Assembly: GCA_030770535.1 (NCBI GenBank)
Contig: JASVEC010000002.1
Location: 2,108,001 to 2,172,000, forward strand
Direction: 5' to 3'
From: Batkoa obscura
Taxonomy: Eukaryota; Entomophthoromycota; Entomophthoromycetes; Entomophthorales; Batkoaceae
Length of the DNA stretch: 64,000 bases
The position numbers were made by a program, and so were the translations under genes. Shown here one piece after another: positions 1 through 14,354 of this stretch (positions within the stretch are counted from its first letter, which is position 1; each line of letters begins with the position of its first letter). The notes under the pieces were generated by a model. That model saw only the letters and a program-made list of their open reading frames with translations, was not told where the DNA came from and ran no database searches.

Positions 1-785
1 AGAGGCCTTGCGAGAACCACCAATGGTCTTGTTGAAAGCATGACCCTTTCCAATACCACGGGCTTTCTTACCAGTGGAGGTAAGTCCACGCATTTCACGA
101 TGTTTGTGAGTGGCTTTGGTGATCCATTGGATACGAGGATCACGACGGATGGCAGCGTGAGCTGGATCAACTAAAATGACTTCAAAGTATTTGTAGGTAC
201 CGTCTTGGTTAACCCAGTATGAGTTAAGGACACGGAGAGCACCGCAGTGACGACCAACACGTTCTTCAGCAATTGAACGGTGGGAACGTTTTGATTTAAG
301 TTCGTTGATACCTTGGTTGACTGGTTTACCGAAAACGGCACCTTTCTTTACTTGTCTCTTACGACCACCACGACGGACGCGGACACGGTAGATAACATAA
401 CCTTGTTTGGCCTAAAATCATTAGTTTTTGTATGCTTTGCTGTAGTTATATATTTACCTTGTAACCGAGACGACGAGCCTTATCTGGGCGAGATGGACGG
501 GAAGCACGGTGAATTACATTGAGCTGTCTGATGTTGGCAAGGAATTAACATAAAAAAATTAAGTTAGAAACTTGAAGTGTAATGCTTAGTCATTGGAATG
601 AAGAGATAAATCTCAACATAACCTAAGGGATAAGGACTAACCTGTATTCCCAGCATCTTACACGGAGCAAGAAGCGCATGATATCAGATTGCTTCTTTTT
701 GCTTAATTCTTCGAGGTATTTATAGGCTATAACCTCATTTAAAACCAGAATTATATTATATTTAACATTTGATCTTACCACCCAT
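1..785 (-). CDS. RPL15: 60S ribosomal protein L15 (eL15), 3' end outside window
   Basis: Structural protein of the large cytosolic ribosomal subunit. Splicing four minus-strand exons (785-779, 726-642, 527-458, 411-1) gives [10 protein letters not shown], then [17 protein letters not shown], then [20 protein letters not shown] and a conserved body through [19 protein letters not shown]. This follows eL15 almost without gaps. The window edge cuts off roughly the last 15-17 residues. The first coding exon is only 7 nt (ATGGGTG); the start is fixed by the invariant [10 protein letters not shown]. The three introns have GTAAGA, GTTAGT and GTAAAT donors. The exons are richer in G+C than their surroundings, as expected of a highly expressed gene. 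Confidence 0.96.
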
Positions 786-2115
786 TTTATTTTAGTCCGT
801 CTAGAATAAGAAAATTAGTCAATTACATCCATCAAAATATTTTTTGGTCTTCTGTTTTTTCTGCTATTGATAACTATTGATTTTATTCCTTCACTTTTAT
901 ATATCTTATTGAATCAAATAACTCACCTTACAATTAGTATAAGCTGTAGGATGTGAAAAGGAAGAATATTTCTCACTAAGTCTTAACTTGATATTATGTT
1001 CTGCTTATTTTTTTTGTTAATTTTATGATTTATGCAAATTTTACGATTTTAGAATTCAAATTAGAATATTAAGATTAAACATATTGAAGTCTTAAATATG
1101 ACTAAGTATAGCTATATAATTTAAATAAATAGTAATCAGATAATATTTTAGTATGTGGCTATTAGCATTTGGTTGCTTTAATAGTATATGTCTTTATTTC
1201 ATATTTTGTTTATCTTTGTCAAATGTCTCAATAATTTACGAGTTTTAACATGAATTTGATTATAATATTGTTAAAATGAATTTGTTAAACTAGTATTTTT
1301 TAGTATTCTATGTAGTATTTTAGCATAATTATATACTTTGTTTTAAATCAAAATTAATGGCTATAAATCTTCAACTAAAGTTATTGGTTTTTATAATTGT
1401 ATTTGATTTCACTTTAAGTTAATTTGATTAATTTTGTATCATAATGCTGTAGTATTTTTAAACATTACCTATTTATAATAATACTTTACAACAAGAGCAA
1501 CTGTTTTTTTATGTTTAATGGAATTAATAAGTAGTAATTTTACAAAACATATTTCCGGTATATCATTTTATTTCACTATTAAAATTCTGGGATTATAGAA
1601 ATAATACATTAATAAAAAATATAAAGATTAAAGAATAACAGCTGTATTCGTAATAAAGAATTATTGATATGTATTACAAGGTTTTTGGTGGTAAGTCTTT
1701 TAAAGTTATATAATAGAATACATTTAATACAAGGTGATTATAAAGACTGAAATAATTTTGGTTATTGGACATATCTTTATAAATAAAAACTAAATTTCAA
1801 GAAATTTATCTTTATTCTGATTTTATTCATTACTTGATTAGTCATTCTTTAACTATTATGTTATGACAAATTTATAAGATATTCATCTTACATATATGAC
1901 GGCTATAAACAGTATACATATACATCGTATTTTATAAACCTTGGTGTATTTTTTTAGTTTATACACAACACTAGGTTTGAAAGTAATTCAACTAAAAGGA
2001 CATTTGATGTATTTTATGATAATATAGCATAATTATTTTATTGAGTCAGGTCTCTGGAACTTGCTATCGAACGCAATTAAAAACTCAACTATTTATTTTC
2101 ATATTCAGAGCAGAA

Positions 2116-2185
2116 TATATATGTGTTTACGATATCATTACAATCTACTGCATAAAGTAATGAAGCCAAAAAAACACCCTCATAT
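2116..2185 (-). mobile_element. Miniature inverted-repeat element, decayed remnant (copy 1)
   Basis: Inverted remnant of the window-wide repeat. The end (AATGAAGCCAAAAAAACACC then CTCATAT) is clear. The inner part is diverged or shortened. It lies about 115 bp from copy 2, in the opposite orientation. Confidence 0.55.
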
Positions 2186-2300
2186 TTTCATTTTGCCATA
2201 TAATGTAGCGATTTTATTAATGATTCTTGTAATAATAGACTAGCAATATTTTATGGAGTTATATATAAATACTTATTTTACTAACGGATCTGTATTAAAT

Positions 2301-2404
2301 ATATGAGGGTGTTTTTTTAGCTTCATTACTTTTTCCATCTTTTAAGTACTACCTGAGCGGAAAAATTGCTAGTAAAATTCTTAAACACAAAATACAACCG
2401 CATA
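2301..2404 (+). mobile_element. Miniature inverted-repeat element (copy 2)
   Basis: Full-length copy. It starts ATATGAGGGTGTTTTTTT, continues with a TTCATTACTTTTTCCAT block and a TACT...AGCG centre, and ends CAAAATACAACCGCATAT. The inverted ends match the other copies. There is no coding capacity. Confidence 0.8.
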
Positions 2405-2746
2405 TTTCTTTTTGGAGATATTCAATTAAATATTTAAATTTTGATTTCTTTTCAATGAAATAGATAAAAAAAATCTTAAAAGGAAGACTAATTAAGCAGG
2501 ATCAGGAAGTAAAGAGAAGTATTTAGTGCGTATTCAAGCTTTTTTAGACTGGAATAATCTAACACTGAATATCTAATTTTTAGTTTGATCAAAGACTTTA
2601 GTTCTACAATATTTGAAATCCTACTACTAAACTATAGAAAAGTATTAAAATCAGAAGGAATAGTATTAAGACTATAATTTAAGTGATACAGCTATTTAAA
2701 CTATCTATAGTGAAGATGAATCAAAAATCATAACCAATAAATTTCA

Positions 2747-2841
2747 ATATGTGGGGATGTTTTTTTGGTTTCATTACTTTTCCATTTTTTAAGCACTATT
2801 TGAGTGGAAAAATTATTAGGAAAAAAAATACATCCTCGTAT
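2747..2841 (+). mobile_element. Miniature inverted-repeat element (copy 3)
   Basis: Starts ATATGTGGGGATGT and ends ACATCCTCGTATG. The block normally reading AAAATTCTTAAACAC is missing. The centre reads CACTATTTGAGTG, a fully paired alternative to the CGCT/AGCG hairpin of other copies. Confidence 0.8.
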
Positions 2842-3040
2842 GTTACATTACATCTAGTATGTTTTAATATCTTTATAATAAGGCTCACGTTTTTGACTTA
2901 AGTAATTTTATAATTAATCTACAAACACTCTTTTATTAAATAGATTATAAATCTGTTTTTAAAAAGTAACTAAAATGTAACTACATTAATTTATTAATTT
3001 ACAAATCAGTGTTGTACTGAGTTTAAACGAACTATTTCGT

Positions 3041-3394
3041 TTAAAGTAGATAAAAGAACGACATCAACATCACGGAGAAGATGATGTAGTTTGGTGAGCC
3101 ATAAGAGAGTATGCTATTTGATGAGCTTTTAGAGAGACTTTGACCATTATTATTATTCTTTGATTTATCAGTGATGTTCCAACCAGTTGCTTTTTCGACT
3201 ACTTCACCAATACCATTGATAATACTATCAGGCGTAACATCTCTTTTGTCGTTATGATGAAAAGGTAAATGTTCTTTTAAATCTTTCACTACCTTTTGGG
3301 CACGCTCTTTGATGGAGTGTAAAGAAAGGTTATCAGATATATGGAAGGCTTGAAGGCAAGCAATTAATAGGAAAAAAAAGATGAAAAATCTCAT
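3041..3394 (-). CDS. Small secreted, possibly GPI-anchored protein (117 aa)
   Basis: Family not recognised. Residues 1-16 (MRFFIFFFLLIACLQA) form a typical signal peptide. A dibasic Lys50-Arg51, in a context like Kex2-type sites, splits a short charged propeptide from the rest. An N-glycosylation sequon (Asn73-Ile-Thr) and an Asn/Ser-rich stretch (79-95) follow. Residues about 102-117 are an uncharged hydrophobic tail after small residues, which resembles a GPI-attachment signal. The gene is intronless and isolated between long AT-rich spacers. The function is unknown; a cell-surface or secreted role is inferred only from the targeting signals. Confidence 0.6.
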   Translation of the reverse strand: MRFFIFFFLLIACLQAFHISDNLSLHSIKERAQKVVKDLKEHLPFHHNDKRDVTPDSIINGIGEVVEKATGWNITDKSKNNNNGQSLSKSSSNSILSYGSPNYIIFSVMLMSFFYLL

Positions 3395-4628
3395 GTTATG
3401 GTTTGTTCGTAGTAGGCTTATGGATAAAAGGACAAAAAGAAGTCTATTTTTTATTATTTATATTTTACACAATGTCCCGTTTTTTTACTTTCACGGACAA
3501 ATAAGGGGTTTGTTATTTTTAAATCTCACGGAGTATCTCTAGAATCTTAGTTTGTTTGCTAATTTTCGGATTTGTTTTGAAGCTACTACAATTTGCTATA
3601 AATAAACTTAATCAAAAATCTAAAAGAGTATACTAACTCTATCTAGTATTTTGGTATAATACCATAGCTTTAAATAACGATACTATCTTAGTAAATCCTT
3701 AGCTTATTATTATTTTAAAGATATAATATTTTGGTTACTTAGCTAAATAGTCTTTTCTAGAATAAATTTATTTTGTAGGAGAAATATTAAAAATGATGTT
3801 CTCTTATATAATCATGCTGTTGATTTAGTAACAAGTAGGTGAAATAACTTTAATATCTAACATAATGGAGCAATTAATAAAGCAGTATTTTATGGTATAT
3901 CAAAATTTTTTTAATAGATGTTTTGTGAATTACTATTACTAAAAATAGGATTGCTTTATAATTTTATATTTATAAACGATACTATAATAAATGAAATAGT
4001 AAAAGGGATAGGTATTCGAATATGATATTTTAAATCTAGTATCTAATCGAACTTAAAGATATATTCTTTAAACTTTACCTCTAGAATGATGATCTAACCC
4101 CCAAAATGCTTACTTTAATCAAACAGATAGAAACATTGAACTATCCATATCAGTTTTATCGTTATATAAATTATATTAATAATAGCATAATAAATTAAAT
4201 ATTCCATTAAAAATCATCATAGTTTTATTAGTAATCGTGGATAATGAATTATACTTTTAAAGCAATACAATAAAATAAAATATAAAACTTATACTATTAG
4301 GGGTTGATTAACGTATGAATGAAATTAGGTATATAGCTGTTCCTCTAATCATAATATTTGGCACATTTGTGTTAAAATGATCTAAATTTTAAATGAGATA
4401 GGTAGTAAATAGAAATAAGGAATAAAAGGGAATTTGGAAATTTAGACTAAATTAGAAAACTATTATATTAATGTAATATGGTAAATACAACATGATAGAT
4501 TTAGTTTGATTATTGTTCCAAACAGCATTTTTAATAAACGATAAGATGTAAAAATTGAACACAAAAATTAATACCAAAAATTAAAGTTACAAATTTAAAC
4601 ACAATCAATCCATTTTTACTAAAATAAA
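3395..4628. other. AT-rich spacer
   Basis: No coding exon, RNA gene or repeat copy recognised. It presumably holds the divergent promoters of the secreted protein on the left and the GST on the right. Confidence 0.55.
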
Positions 4629-5503
4629 ATGAGACTAAAAGTGTATGATTTAGTTGATCATACGGATGGCGTAAACTTTAGTTCCTTTGGTTGGAGAGTA
4701 AGGCTATGTCTAAAACATAAGGTAAATCGACAACTTGAACGCTTACCTAATGAGTAGCTAATTCAATATATAGGATTTACTGTTTGAAAAGGTAGATCTA
4801 ACTTTTCACCAAATACAAACTGAAATACCAAAGATAAGGTAGTTTCATTTAAGTATTCAAAAAATCAAATTAACCTTTATAATCAGTAATAATAAATGGA
4901 AGTTAACTCCACTACTAGTGGATGATGATGAGGTAGTAGCTAATAGTAGGGATATTGCAGAATATTTAGAAGACAAATATAGCGATCGACCTTTGCTATT
5001 TCCAAATGGAAAAGAATATTCTTTCTTCTTAGAAAATTATATTTCAACTCATATGGGAAAATTGTTTAATCTGTGTGTGTTACACATTTACGATAATTTG
5101 CACGGGGAAGATAAAGTTTATTTTAAAAATTTAAGAGAGACTCAGTTCAATAAACCTTTGGAGCAGATTGCTGAAGAACCTGGCCCAATTTATCTTCAGA
5201 TTTTCAATGCTTTAAAACCCTTCATTAGTACTCTAAAGACCTATAAATATCTCGAAGGTGAAACTGGTAATTTATTAATAATGTTTTAATGTTCGCTAAT
5301 ATCATACACTTTTAGTAACCTATTCCGATTATCTTTTATTTGGGACTTTACAGTGGGTTCGAATTTTAGCACCCATTCATTTTGATAATATTATTGGAAT
5401 GGAAGCTCAAGCAAGTGAAGATACTCCTGTACTTTTAGCTTGGTTTAACTCAATTGCTCATCTCTATTCAGAATATGCGAATGATACTCCAATTTATCAT
5501 TAA
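4629..5503 (+). CDS. Glutathione S-transferase-like protein
   Basis: Four exons (4629-4721, 4774-4838, 4887-5266, 5316-5503) give about 241 aa. The N-terminal half is a thioredoxin-like GST domain. It starts MRLKVYDLVD with FGWRVRLCLKHK as helix 1, then KLTPLLVDDDEVVANSRDIA, where the P-L-L and the D/E-S-R-DIAEYLEDKY segment correspond to the cis-proline and glutathione-gamma-glutamyl binding region. The C-terminal half is helical and GST_C-like (YSDYLLFGTLQWVRILAP). The first helix has Ser/Phe-Gly-Trp where the catalytic Ser, Tyr or Cys usually sits, so the class is unclear. Likely cytosolic; the substrate cannot be told. All three introns are about 50 nt. Confidence 0.82.
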
Positions 5504-5704
5504 TCTTATATAAATAAAATAAATGTTTTCTATCTATTATTAATTGCAAAAATATTACAGTTCCACCAATAAAATCAATCCCTCTTCTGGTTAGCTTAGT
5601 TTTTAACGTCATCTAAGCTTTCATTAAGTTAAATTTTAGAATTGAAACTTGTTAGATTGTATTTTAATTACATTAAAAGCTAGTTTAAATTTTAAAGAAT
5701 CAGT

Positions 5705-7464
<1,760 letters not shown>

Positions 7465-9100
7465 ATTTTATTTTTTTGAATAACTTTGTCTTATTTGAAT
7501 GTTTTTTTTTGATTTTTATTTCATAAATAATCAATGAATACTGAGGCAAAAGCATTCTCATATTGCTATTAACATTTTAAATTATTGTAAGTTGAAATCC
7601 AAGTGTTTTAATATAATAAATAAAAGTCAATAAGAGATAAAAAAGACTAAGAAAAAGAGAGAATGTTATTATTGACTTAACAAAAAAAGAAATATAACAT
7701 TTTAATATTTTAAATAGAGCTTTAGTATGAATTAAAAGCTAAATCTTTAAAAGCACTTAACTTTCTACCCCTTAGTTACTTGCTAAAAAATCATATTAAA
7801 AACTTGAAGGCAATGGCTCAAAAAAAGATACTATTAGTCATATTTGAGTTTCCACTAATGTTCGAATAATCTGCTTCAATATTATTGTCACTACAAGTTA
7901 AGCCAGATTTGTTAATTTTGAAATAATGAATATATATCAAAGTCTAAATAAATACTTTATTATTTTATATCGATTATATTTTTGATTATTTCTATTAAAA
8001 TCATTTAGCAGCACATTATTATGCTTTATTTAAAATCAAGTCAGATATTAAACTTGATGAAAAAGCTTATGATAAACTGTTGAGAATACTTATTTTGAAA
8101 TTAAACTAAGTTGCTATTATAATTTTTATAACTTCCTATATTTAAAATAATTGCAGCGGATCTACTAAGTTAACTTTAATAATTTGTAAACTGGATCATT
8201 AAATTTAATAAATCATATTAAATATCAATATAAAAGTGAATACAACGTTGTTAATTATAATGAATAAAAATTATTTAAAAATATAAACGAAATAAAGAGT
8301 GAAAGTTGTTGCTCTAGTTATACATCTTTTTACTATAATTGTAAGCTCTCGGCTAAAAAACGCATATTGACATGCAACAATCTCAGACGTTAAATCAGAT
8401 TTTTGAAAATATTAGGTTATATTTTTAGATGATACTAAAGATCTCTCCCTGTAATTTTTTTCTTTACATGTTTCAGGAGTTCATGCGCCTTAATCAATAA
8501 ATATATATCTGTTGATCGTTCACTCTTTGATTTTTTACCCTTGTTACATATATATTTAACCAATTTTAACAAAAATTTACAGGGCACTCCAACCTTTGGA
8601 TTTTTTAAAAATAAGCTTCAATAAAAACTAATATTTAGTAGTATATTTTTTTGTTTAAAAGTTTTGCTGATAGCCTCCTTTCCACTTAAATAGTGCTTAG
8701 AAAATGGAAAAAGTGATGAAACCAAAAAAACAATCTTATATTGAATAGGTCAATTAATTATTGCTTATATTTATTATCATTAGAACTACTTGAATATGAA
8801 ATGAACAATTATAAGTTTAATAGTTTTGATCACTAAAATAAAGTAATCAAAATAATCAAGAAACGAGAGATAAATTAAGTGTAAAATTGCTCCATAAATT
8901 TTCGAAAAAAAGAGCTGACAATGACCAAACTAGGTAAAAGTGAACTATGAAGCCACTCAAAAAAACTGGAAACTGAATAGTAATAACCACCAATTAAAGC
9001 ATTAAAATTGAAGTCAAAAATTAGCAAGCAAGTAAAAAACTCAGATCAAAGAATGAACAAAAAAGAGCATTTTTTATAATATTTTTCCAACTAATAGCTA
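7465..9100. other. AT-rich spacer
   Basis: Beyond one miniature repeat copy (8641-8740) I see nothing supportable: no spliceable conserved exon and no tRNA-like B box. The right end presumably carries the RGP1 promoter. Confidence 0.55.
8641..8740 (-). mobile_element. Miniature inverted-repeat element (copy 4)
   Basis: Reverse-orientation copy with the TTTGTTTAAAA block, TTCCACTTAAATAGTGCTT centre (paired CACT/AGTG form) and AAAAAGTGATGAAACC end. The outer termini are more diverged than in most copies. Confidence 0.7.
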
Positions 9101-11404
9101 ATGACGATCCAAGTACAAGTCAATTTCCACCAAGAAGGGGTGTTCTATTGTAATGAAAAATTAAGAGTATCTTTTAAGTTTATCAATTGTATACAAAAAG
9201 AGGATATCATACCAATAGAAGAAAAAGGTTATCGAGGAAATGGCAATGAAATATTAAAATCCCGGTTAAGAAAAAATTCTTCTTTGAGTGAATGTAACGT
9301 TGATGATATTAAAAGTGCTCCCAGTTCAAGATCAAGCACTGAATCTTATAATCGATTTGGTTCTATGGGATTTAAACCAAATAGATCAAACTCGAGTACG
9401 TCTTATTATCAGGGAGAAGGGATGGAAGGGGATGAAGCTAATAAAAAAGATATGGAATCCAATCATCAAAGTACACAAAGTATGCCACATTTTAGAAATT
9501 CAGAAGAAGTAACCAATATACATTCACAATTAAGAAATTTTCGACCATCTTCTGTATCCTCATGGTTTTCTTCGTTTTCTACTTTAGGGGCAGATAACAA
9601 ATCTTTAAACGGTAAGCTAAATTTTAACTTTTAACTTAGATATTAAATGAATAAAAATAGTCAACAATACACCCATAGCTAAAAAAGAAAAATTATTATG
9701 GGGTTTTGCTCAATTAGTGGGTCACTTTGTATTAGATGAAAATTTAGTACAAACAAATGCTTTTGAGCCATTAAAAGAGAAAAGAATGTATAGGGCTGCT
9801 AATGGTGTAGGTCATGGTGGTAGTTTAGGGGGTGGTACTTTTGGTTATAATGCTTCTACTTTTATAAATGGGAATTCAAAAAATTCAACAATGGCAGATT
9901 TAAAGAGACAGGGTGGTAATGGTTTATTGTTTTGGAATAATGAGCTTATTGTTAATAGTATTTTTATTTATTTAGAAAGTAAATTATTCCCAGTTTATTC
10001 TACACCACCATCAGTTTTATTTTGTGATATTACATTGGAACCTGGGGAATCAGTGATATGTAAGCTTTAATTTAATTTAAATAATAAAATAGAAGATTTT
10101 ATATAATTACTATTAATAGATGATTATGAAATTCAACTACCTGAAAATTTACCACCTAGTTATAGGGGAAAATCAGCAAGATTTTTATATTATTTAATAT
10201 TAGGTACTCAACAAGGTGAAATTACTTTAGAACCCAACGTAGTTCAATTGCCTTTTAGATTATTCAATACTAAGAATGGTAAAATTTATTATTATATTAA
10301 TATTTTCATGTTTGTTTATCAAATCCATATTGTAGAATATGGAGAATCATCAATATATAATTTATTACAACCTGAGTTAATATATTCGGATGATGCTATT
10401 GTAAAAAATAATCAAGATAAAATTAAAATTAAAAAATACCAAACAAGTGGTAAACTATTATATATTATTATTATTTATTTATTTAATGACTGATTTGTTA
10501 ACTTTATTTAGTAAATACAAATATTCAAGAATTTATTAACAACGGATTAAAAAGTTTAAATTTGGATGAAGAAGAAGAAGATTTAGATTTAGAAAATGAG
10601 TTGCAATTTAACATGTTAGATATTGAATCTCAATGTTTAAAAGCGGTTCATCAATTAACTAGAAGAACTAAACCAAGTAAGTTAAAACAATACAATGATA
10701 ATAACATACCTGTAATATGTTTTTATTAGTAAATTATACGATCTCTAAAGATGATACAATAATTGGTAAATTATATTTAAAAAAACCATATTATCGAATT
10801 GGTGATTCTGTAAATACAATTATACAATTTGTACCATCCCCAGTTAAATGTTATCAAGTAAATAAATTTATTGATTAAACAAGTTAAATTGAGTTAAATT
10901 AATAAACTGCTATTAGGTATCAGTAACTTTAGAAAGTTTTGAAACTTTAAAAGAAGGTTATTCTCATCATCCGAAACATCGTACAGATCAAATGACACGG
11001 CAAATATTAACTCATCAACAATGCCTACTAATTAATAAGGATAGGATAGCTATTGATTTAACTATTCCTACTACATGTACACCTAATTTTGAAACTACTG
11101 TTGGTAAGATAATTTATAATTAATATATTATAATTTTCATAATAGCTAATATATTATTACTACAGTTGAATTAGGTTATCGATTAAGAATTGAATTTATG
11201 GTAGGAGAAAGAAATGAACAGAATATATTAAGTACTAGTATTGATCGATTTCGAACATTAAATAAAATACAAAATGGTAATACTAATTTATTAGAAAAAT
11301 TGACTTGTTTAGTACCCATTCAATTATTACCTACCAATCCAAATTATGCTAAATTGTATCGTTCTTCCCATTCTTTTCAATTGGAAAGAAATTTTCTCCC
11401 ATGA
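9101..11404 (+). CDS. RGP1: Rgp1-like Golgi protein, Ric1-Rgp1 complex subunit
   Basis: In yeast Rgp1 pairs with Ric1 as the exchange factor that activates Ypt6/Rab6 at the Golgi. Eight exons join in frame. The N-terminus (MTIQVQVNFHQEGVFYCNEK) begins the arrestin-like Rgp1 fold. A Ser/Asn-rich insert (about residues 65-170) follows, then WGFAQLVGHFVLDENLVQTN, LPPSYRGKSARFLYYLILGT (the LPPS-RG block typical of Rgp1), an acidic loop, and a C-terminal beta-rich segment ending ERNFLP. Length is about 650 aa. The call rests on this family pattern; RIC1 is not in the window. Confidence 0.85.
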
Positions 11405-11908
11405 GTAAAATGAACTTAAAAATAGTTACTCACCCTATTGTTGAACATTGGTCGTGTATATACTTCATATGAGCATATCTGAACTTTATAAATACGTTAA
11501 AAAGTAATAGCAATTACTATCCTCTATTAATCGATTCTATTAAATATCAATCTAATATAATAAGTAATAGTCTTTAATCTAATTAATAATTTAGATTATA
11601 AATTTCATTGCATTATAGAACTATGTTTTTCTAATATGTCTATTTTACTATGTTTAAAATCAATGTTGTCTATATCTTATAATTTTCCTATCTTATTCTC
11701 TATTATTTACGAAATTAAATAGTTAATGTATCGATTGTTTATTTTCTTTGATTTTTTATTGTTTAATTATGATTTTAATCATATTTATCTTTGCAAAAAT
11801 TTAAAAATTACCTAATTCAAATTTACTCCAAAAATATCCCTTACAAACTAAAAACTCATTAGAACGTAACTTAAAGTTCAATTTCTTAATTTATCTTTAA
11901 AAAAACAA
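11405..11908. other. Intergenic spacer
   Basis: AT-rich 3' flank of RGP1 and presumed promoter of the WD40 gene. No other feature seen. Confidence 0.6.
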
Positions 11909-14061
11909 ATGGAGGCTGTCAATCAACGCAAAAAAAAGACACGAAAGAAAAAAATAATATCCTCGCTATCTGCTCCTGAACCAACACCCTCTCATGAACT
12001 CTCTTATCTAACTCCTTTAAGTACTATGGACATCACTCCCATCACCAATCTTACTCAAACAATCAAAGGAATAACTCAGGCCACTTCTCAATTATTATTC
12101 AGCCCCTCAACATTCCAACAATTATTACTAAATATATTGAAAAAATCGGTAGGTGGTGGGAATCAAAATCGAATAACTTCTGGTGAAGAAGGAAGTAAAG
12201 GATTGGATATGGATGTGGATGATGATATTGATAGTGTCTATAGTAATGGAAATACGTTATATTCTGGTTTTATTCACAAAGATGAGAGGAAAGATGATAC
12301 TCCAGAATCAAGTGTGGTTAATGGGGTGGGCTATGAGGAGAGTGAGAGTGGGGAAGGGAGTAATATATTACTGAAACTTAAAAAGAAGGAAAAAGAAGTC
12401 GAAACGATTAAAGCAAAGATAAAATCATATGATGATAAAATGGATAAAATTATGAAAAAAAAGAATAGACTGGAATTAGAATTGAATCAAATGGAAGATG
12501 ATTTAAATTTATTAAGTTTACAGCTACAGCCTGTTGTGGAAGACAATGAGGCTCAAGAAAAGGATGAAATTAAGGAAACGGATGACATAGAAACTCCAAT
12601 AGCTAATATTAAACAAGATGAAAAAGAGGAGATTAATCAAGTTGTTGAATTTGAAGAATTTAATGAGACGATAGAGGAGAAAGAAGAGATCAAGATTGAA
12701 ATAACAATGGATACAGAAGAAGTGCATCAGCATGAACTTACCAGTGTAAAATCAGTAGAAGGATCCGTTATTTCTAACAATGTTTATCCAATGGTAAGCC
12801 GATTGTTATATTATTATGTCACTTATTTAATTATTTGTTTAATTTAGATTTTTAAGGCCCATGATTCTATAGTAAATTCGATTCATTCGGATGAAAAAAC
12901 TCAATTATTAGCTACTTCAGAAGTTGATGGTAACATTAAACTTTGGGATATGAAAGCTTATGATAGTTATGAAAATTTATATGAAATACCGGCAAAATTT
13001 GGTAAGCTTTATTATAATAATACTATTTTTATATCATTAACGTATATTGTGTTTATTTTAGGAAATGTTTATGATATCAAAATCAACGACGGAATCTTAA
13101 TAGGAGGAGGAAAAGATAGTAATTTAAGAATCTACAATACAAGGTCATTATTAGAAGTAACAGAACAAATTTGCAATAAAGAAGAAGAAGAAGAAATAAT
13201 TGAAAAACCATTATTGTCGCCTAATTTATTACCCAGTTTAAGTCCAAATAGTTTAAAACCAGAATCTGAATTATCTATCTATTCAGCACCACCTTCTTTT
13301 TCATTACCTCCAGCACAAGCATTACCTTCATTTACTTTAAAAGGTCATAAAAGTTATATCAAATGTTTAGATATGGATTGTAATTATGCATTATCTGGAT
13401 CTAATGATGGTACAATTAAACAATGGGATTTAGAAAATGGTAAATTAATTAGTACATTTGATTGTACTTGGCAAATGAATTTAAACTCAATCAATCAAAA
13501 ACAAAACAAAATAATAAGTGTATTAGAATCAAAAGGAAATAATTATAATATATTAAATAGTATCGTTGGTACAATTAAATTTTATTCTCGTGCTTTAGCA
13601 TCAGGCACAAATGATGGTATCATTCGTATGTGGGATTTAAGAACAGGGCAATGTCATCGATCATTGGCAGGTCATCAAAATAATATTACTTCATTAAATT
13701 TTGATACTTTCCATTTGATCTCTGGCTCCTTGGATCACACAGTGAAGATATTTGATTTAAGAACAGGCAAACAATTGGAAAGTATTAAATATGAAGATAT
13801 TGTTCTAGATTTACAATTTAATTCTAAAAATATATTCACAAGTTGTGATAAAGAAGAGGTGGAGGTAAGCTTTTTTTTAAAAATAAGGTTTTATAGACTT
13901 TTTTACTTTTCATATTTTAGGTTTATCAAAGAACTACCTTTCAAAAGAAACAATTATCTGGGTTACAATCTACTTCATGGGGTTTACATTTAACTAGAGA
14001 CAATTTATTAATTGGTGGGACTAAAAATGGTTATCTTAGATTTTGGAATGTTAATAGTTAA
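11909..14061 (+). CDS. MDV1: Mdv1/Caf4-like WD40 mitochondrial fission adaptor
   Basis: In yeast Mdv1 and Caf4 bridge Fis1 on the outer mitochondrial membrane to the dynamin Dnm1. Layout: a basic N-terminus, a helical Fis1-binding-like region (about residues 45-80), an acidic linker, a heptad coiled coil (about 150-210, LLKLKKKEKEVETIKAKIKS), then WD40 repeats. Blades are visible at TSEVDGNIKLWD, LSGSNDGTIKQWD, LASGTNDGIIRMWDLRTGQC, LISGSLDHTVKIFDLRTGKQ and NLLIGGTKNGYLRFWNVNS. The last blades match Mdv1/Caf4 better than generic WD40 proteins. The four coding exons are separated by introns near 12793, 13002 and 13865. Confidence in the family is good; the exact orthologue is inferred. Confidence 0.8.
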
Positions 14062-14354
14062 AATCATGGTTTTTTCAATTTATAAATAGAAAAAGTTTTT
14101 TTAAATTTTTATACTTTCATTAAGTTATAAAGTTATTGAAATAATAGCTTTGTAATTTAGTTCTTTTTATTTCATTCTTCTAATAAAATTATTTAGGTAT
14201 AGTTGTTTTTTATTAGATATGATATTAATGATAATATAATATAATAATAAAAATAAATGAATTACCTAATTTATTTTCATTAATAATATACGCACATATA
14301 TTCTACTTTTGTTCCAAACTCTTAAAATTCAATTTTATTTTTGTGTTTATCAGA

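Larger units (their letters stand above)
786..3040. other. Gene-poor AT-rich spacer
   Basis: I see no convincing coding exon. It probably holds the RPL15 promoter at its left end. It contains three copies or remnants of the ~105-bp miniature repeat (listed separately). The short open frame at 2061-2243 runs across one repeat remnant and looks like chance. Confidence 0.6.

Noticed and set aside
2061-2243. 60-aa plus-strand open frame
   Set aside because: It runs through a decayed miniature repeat copy and has no family pattern or targeting signal.
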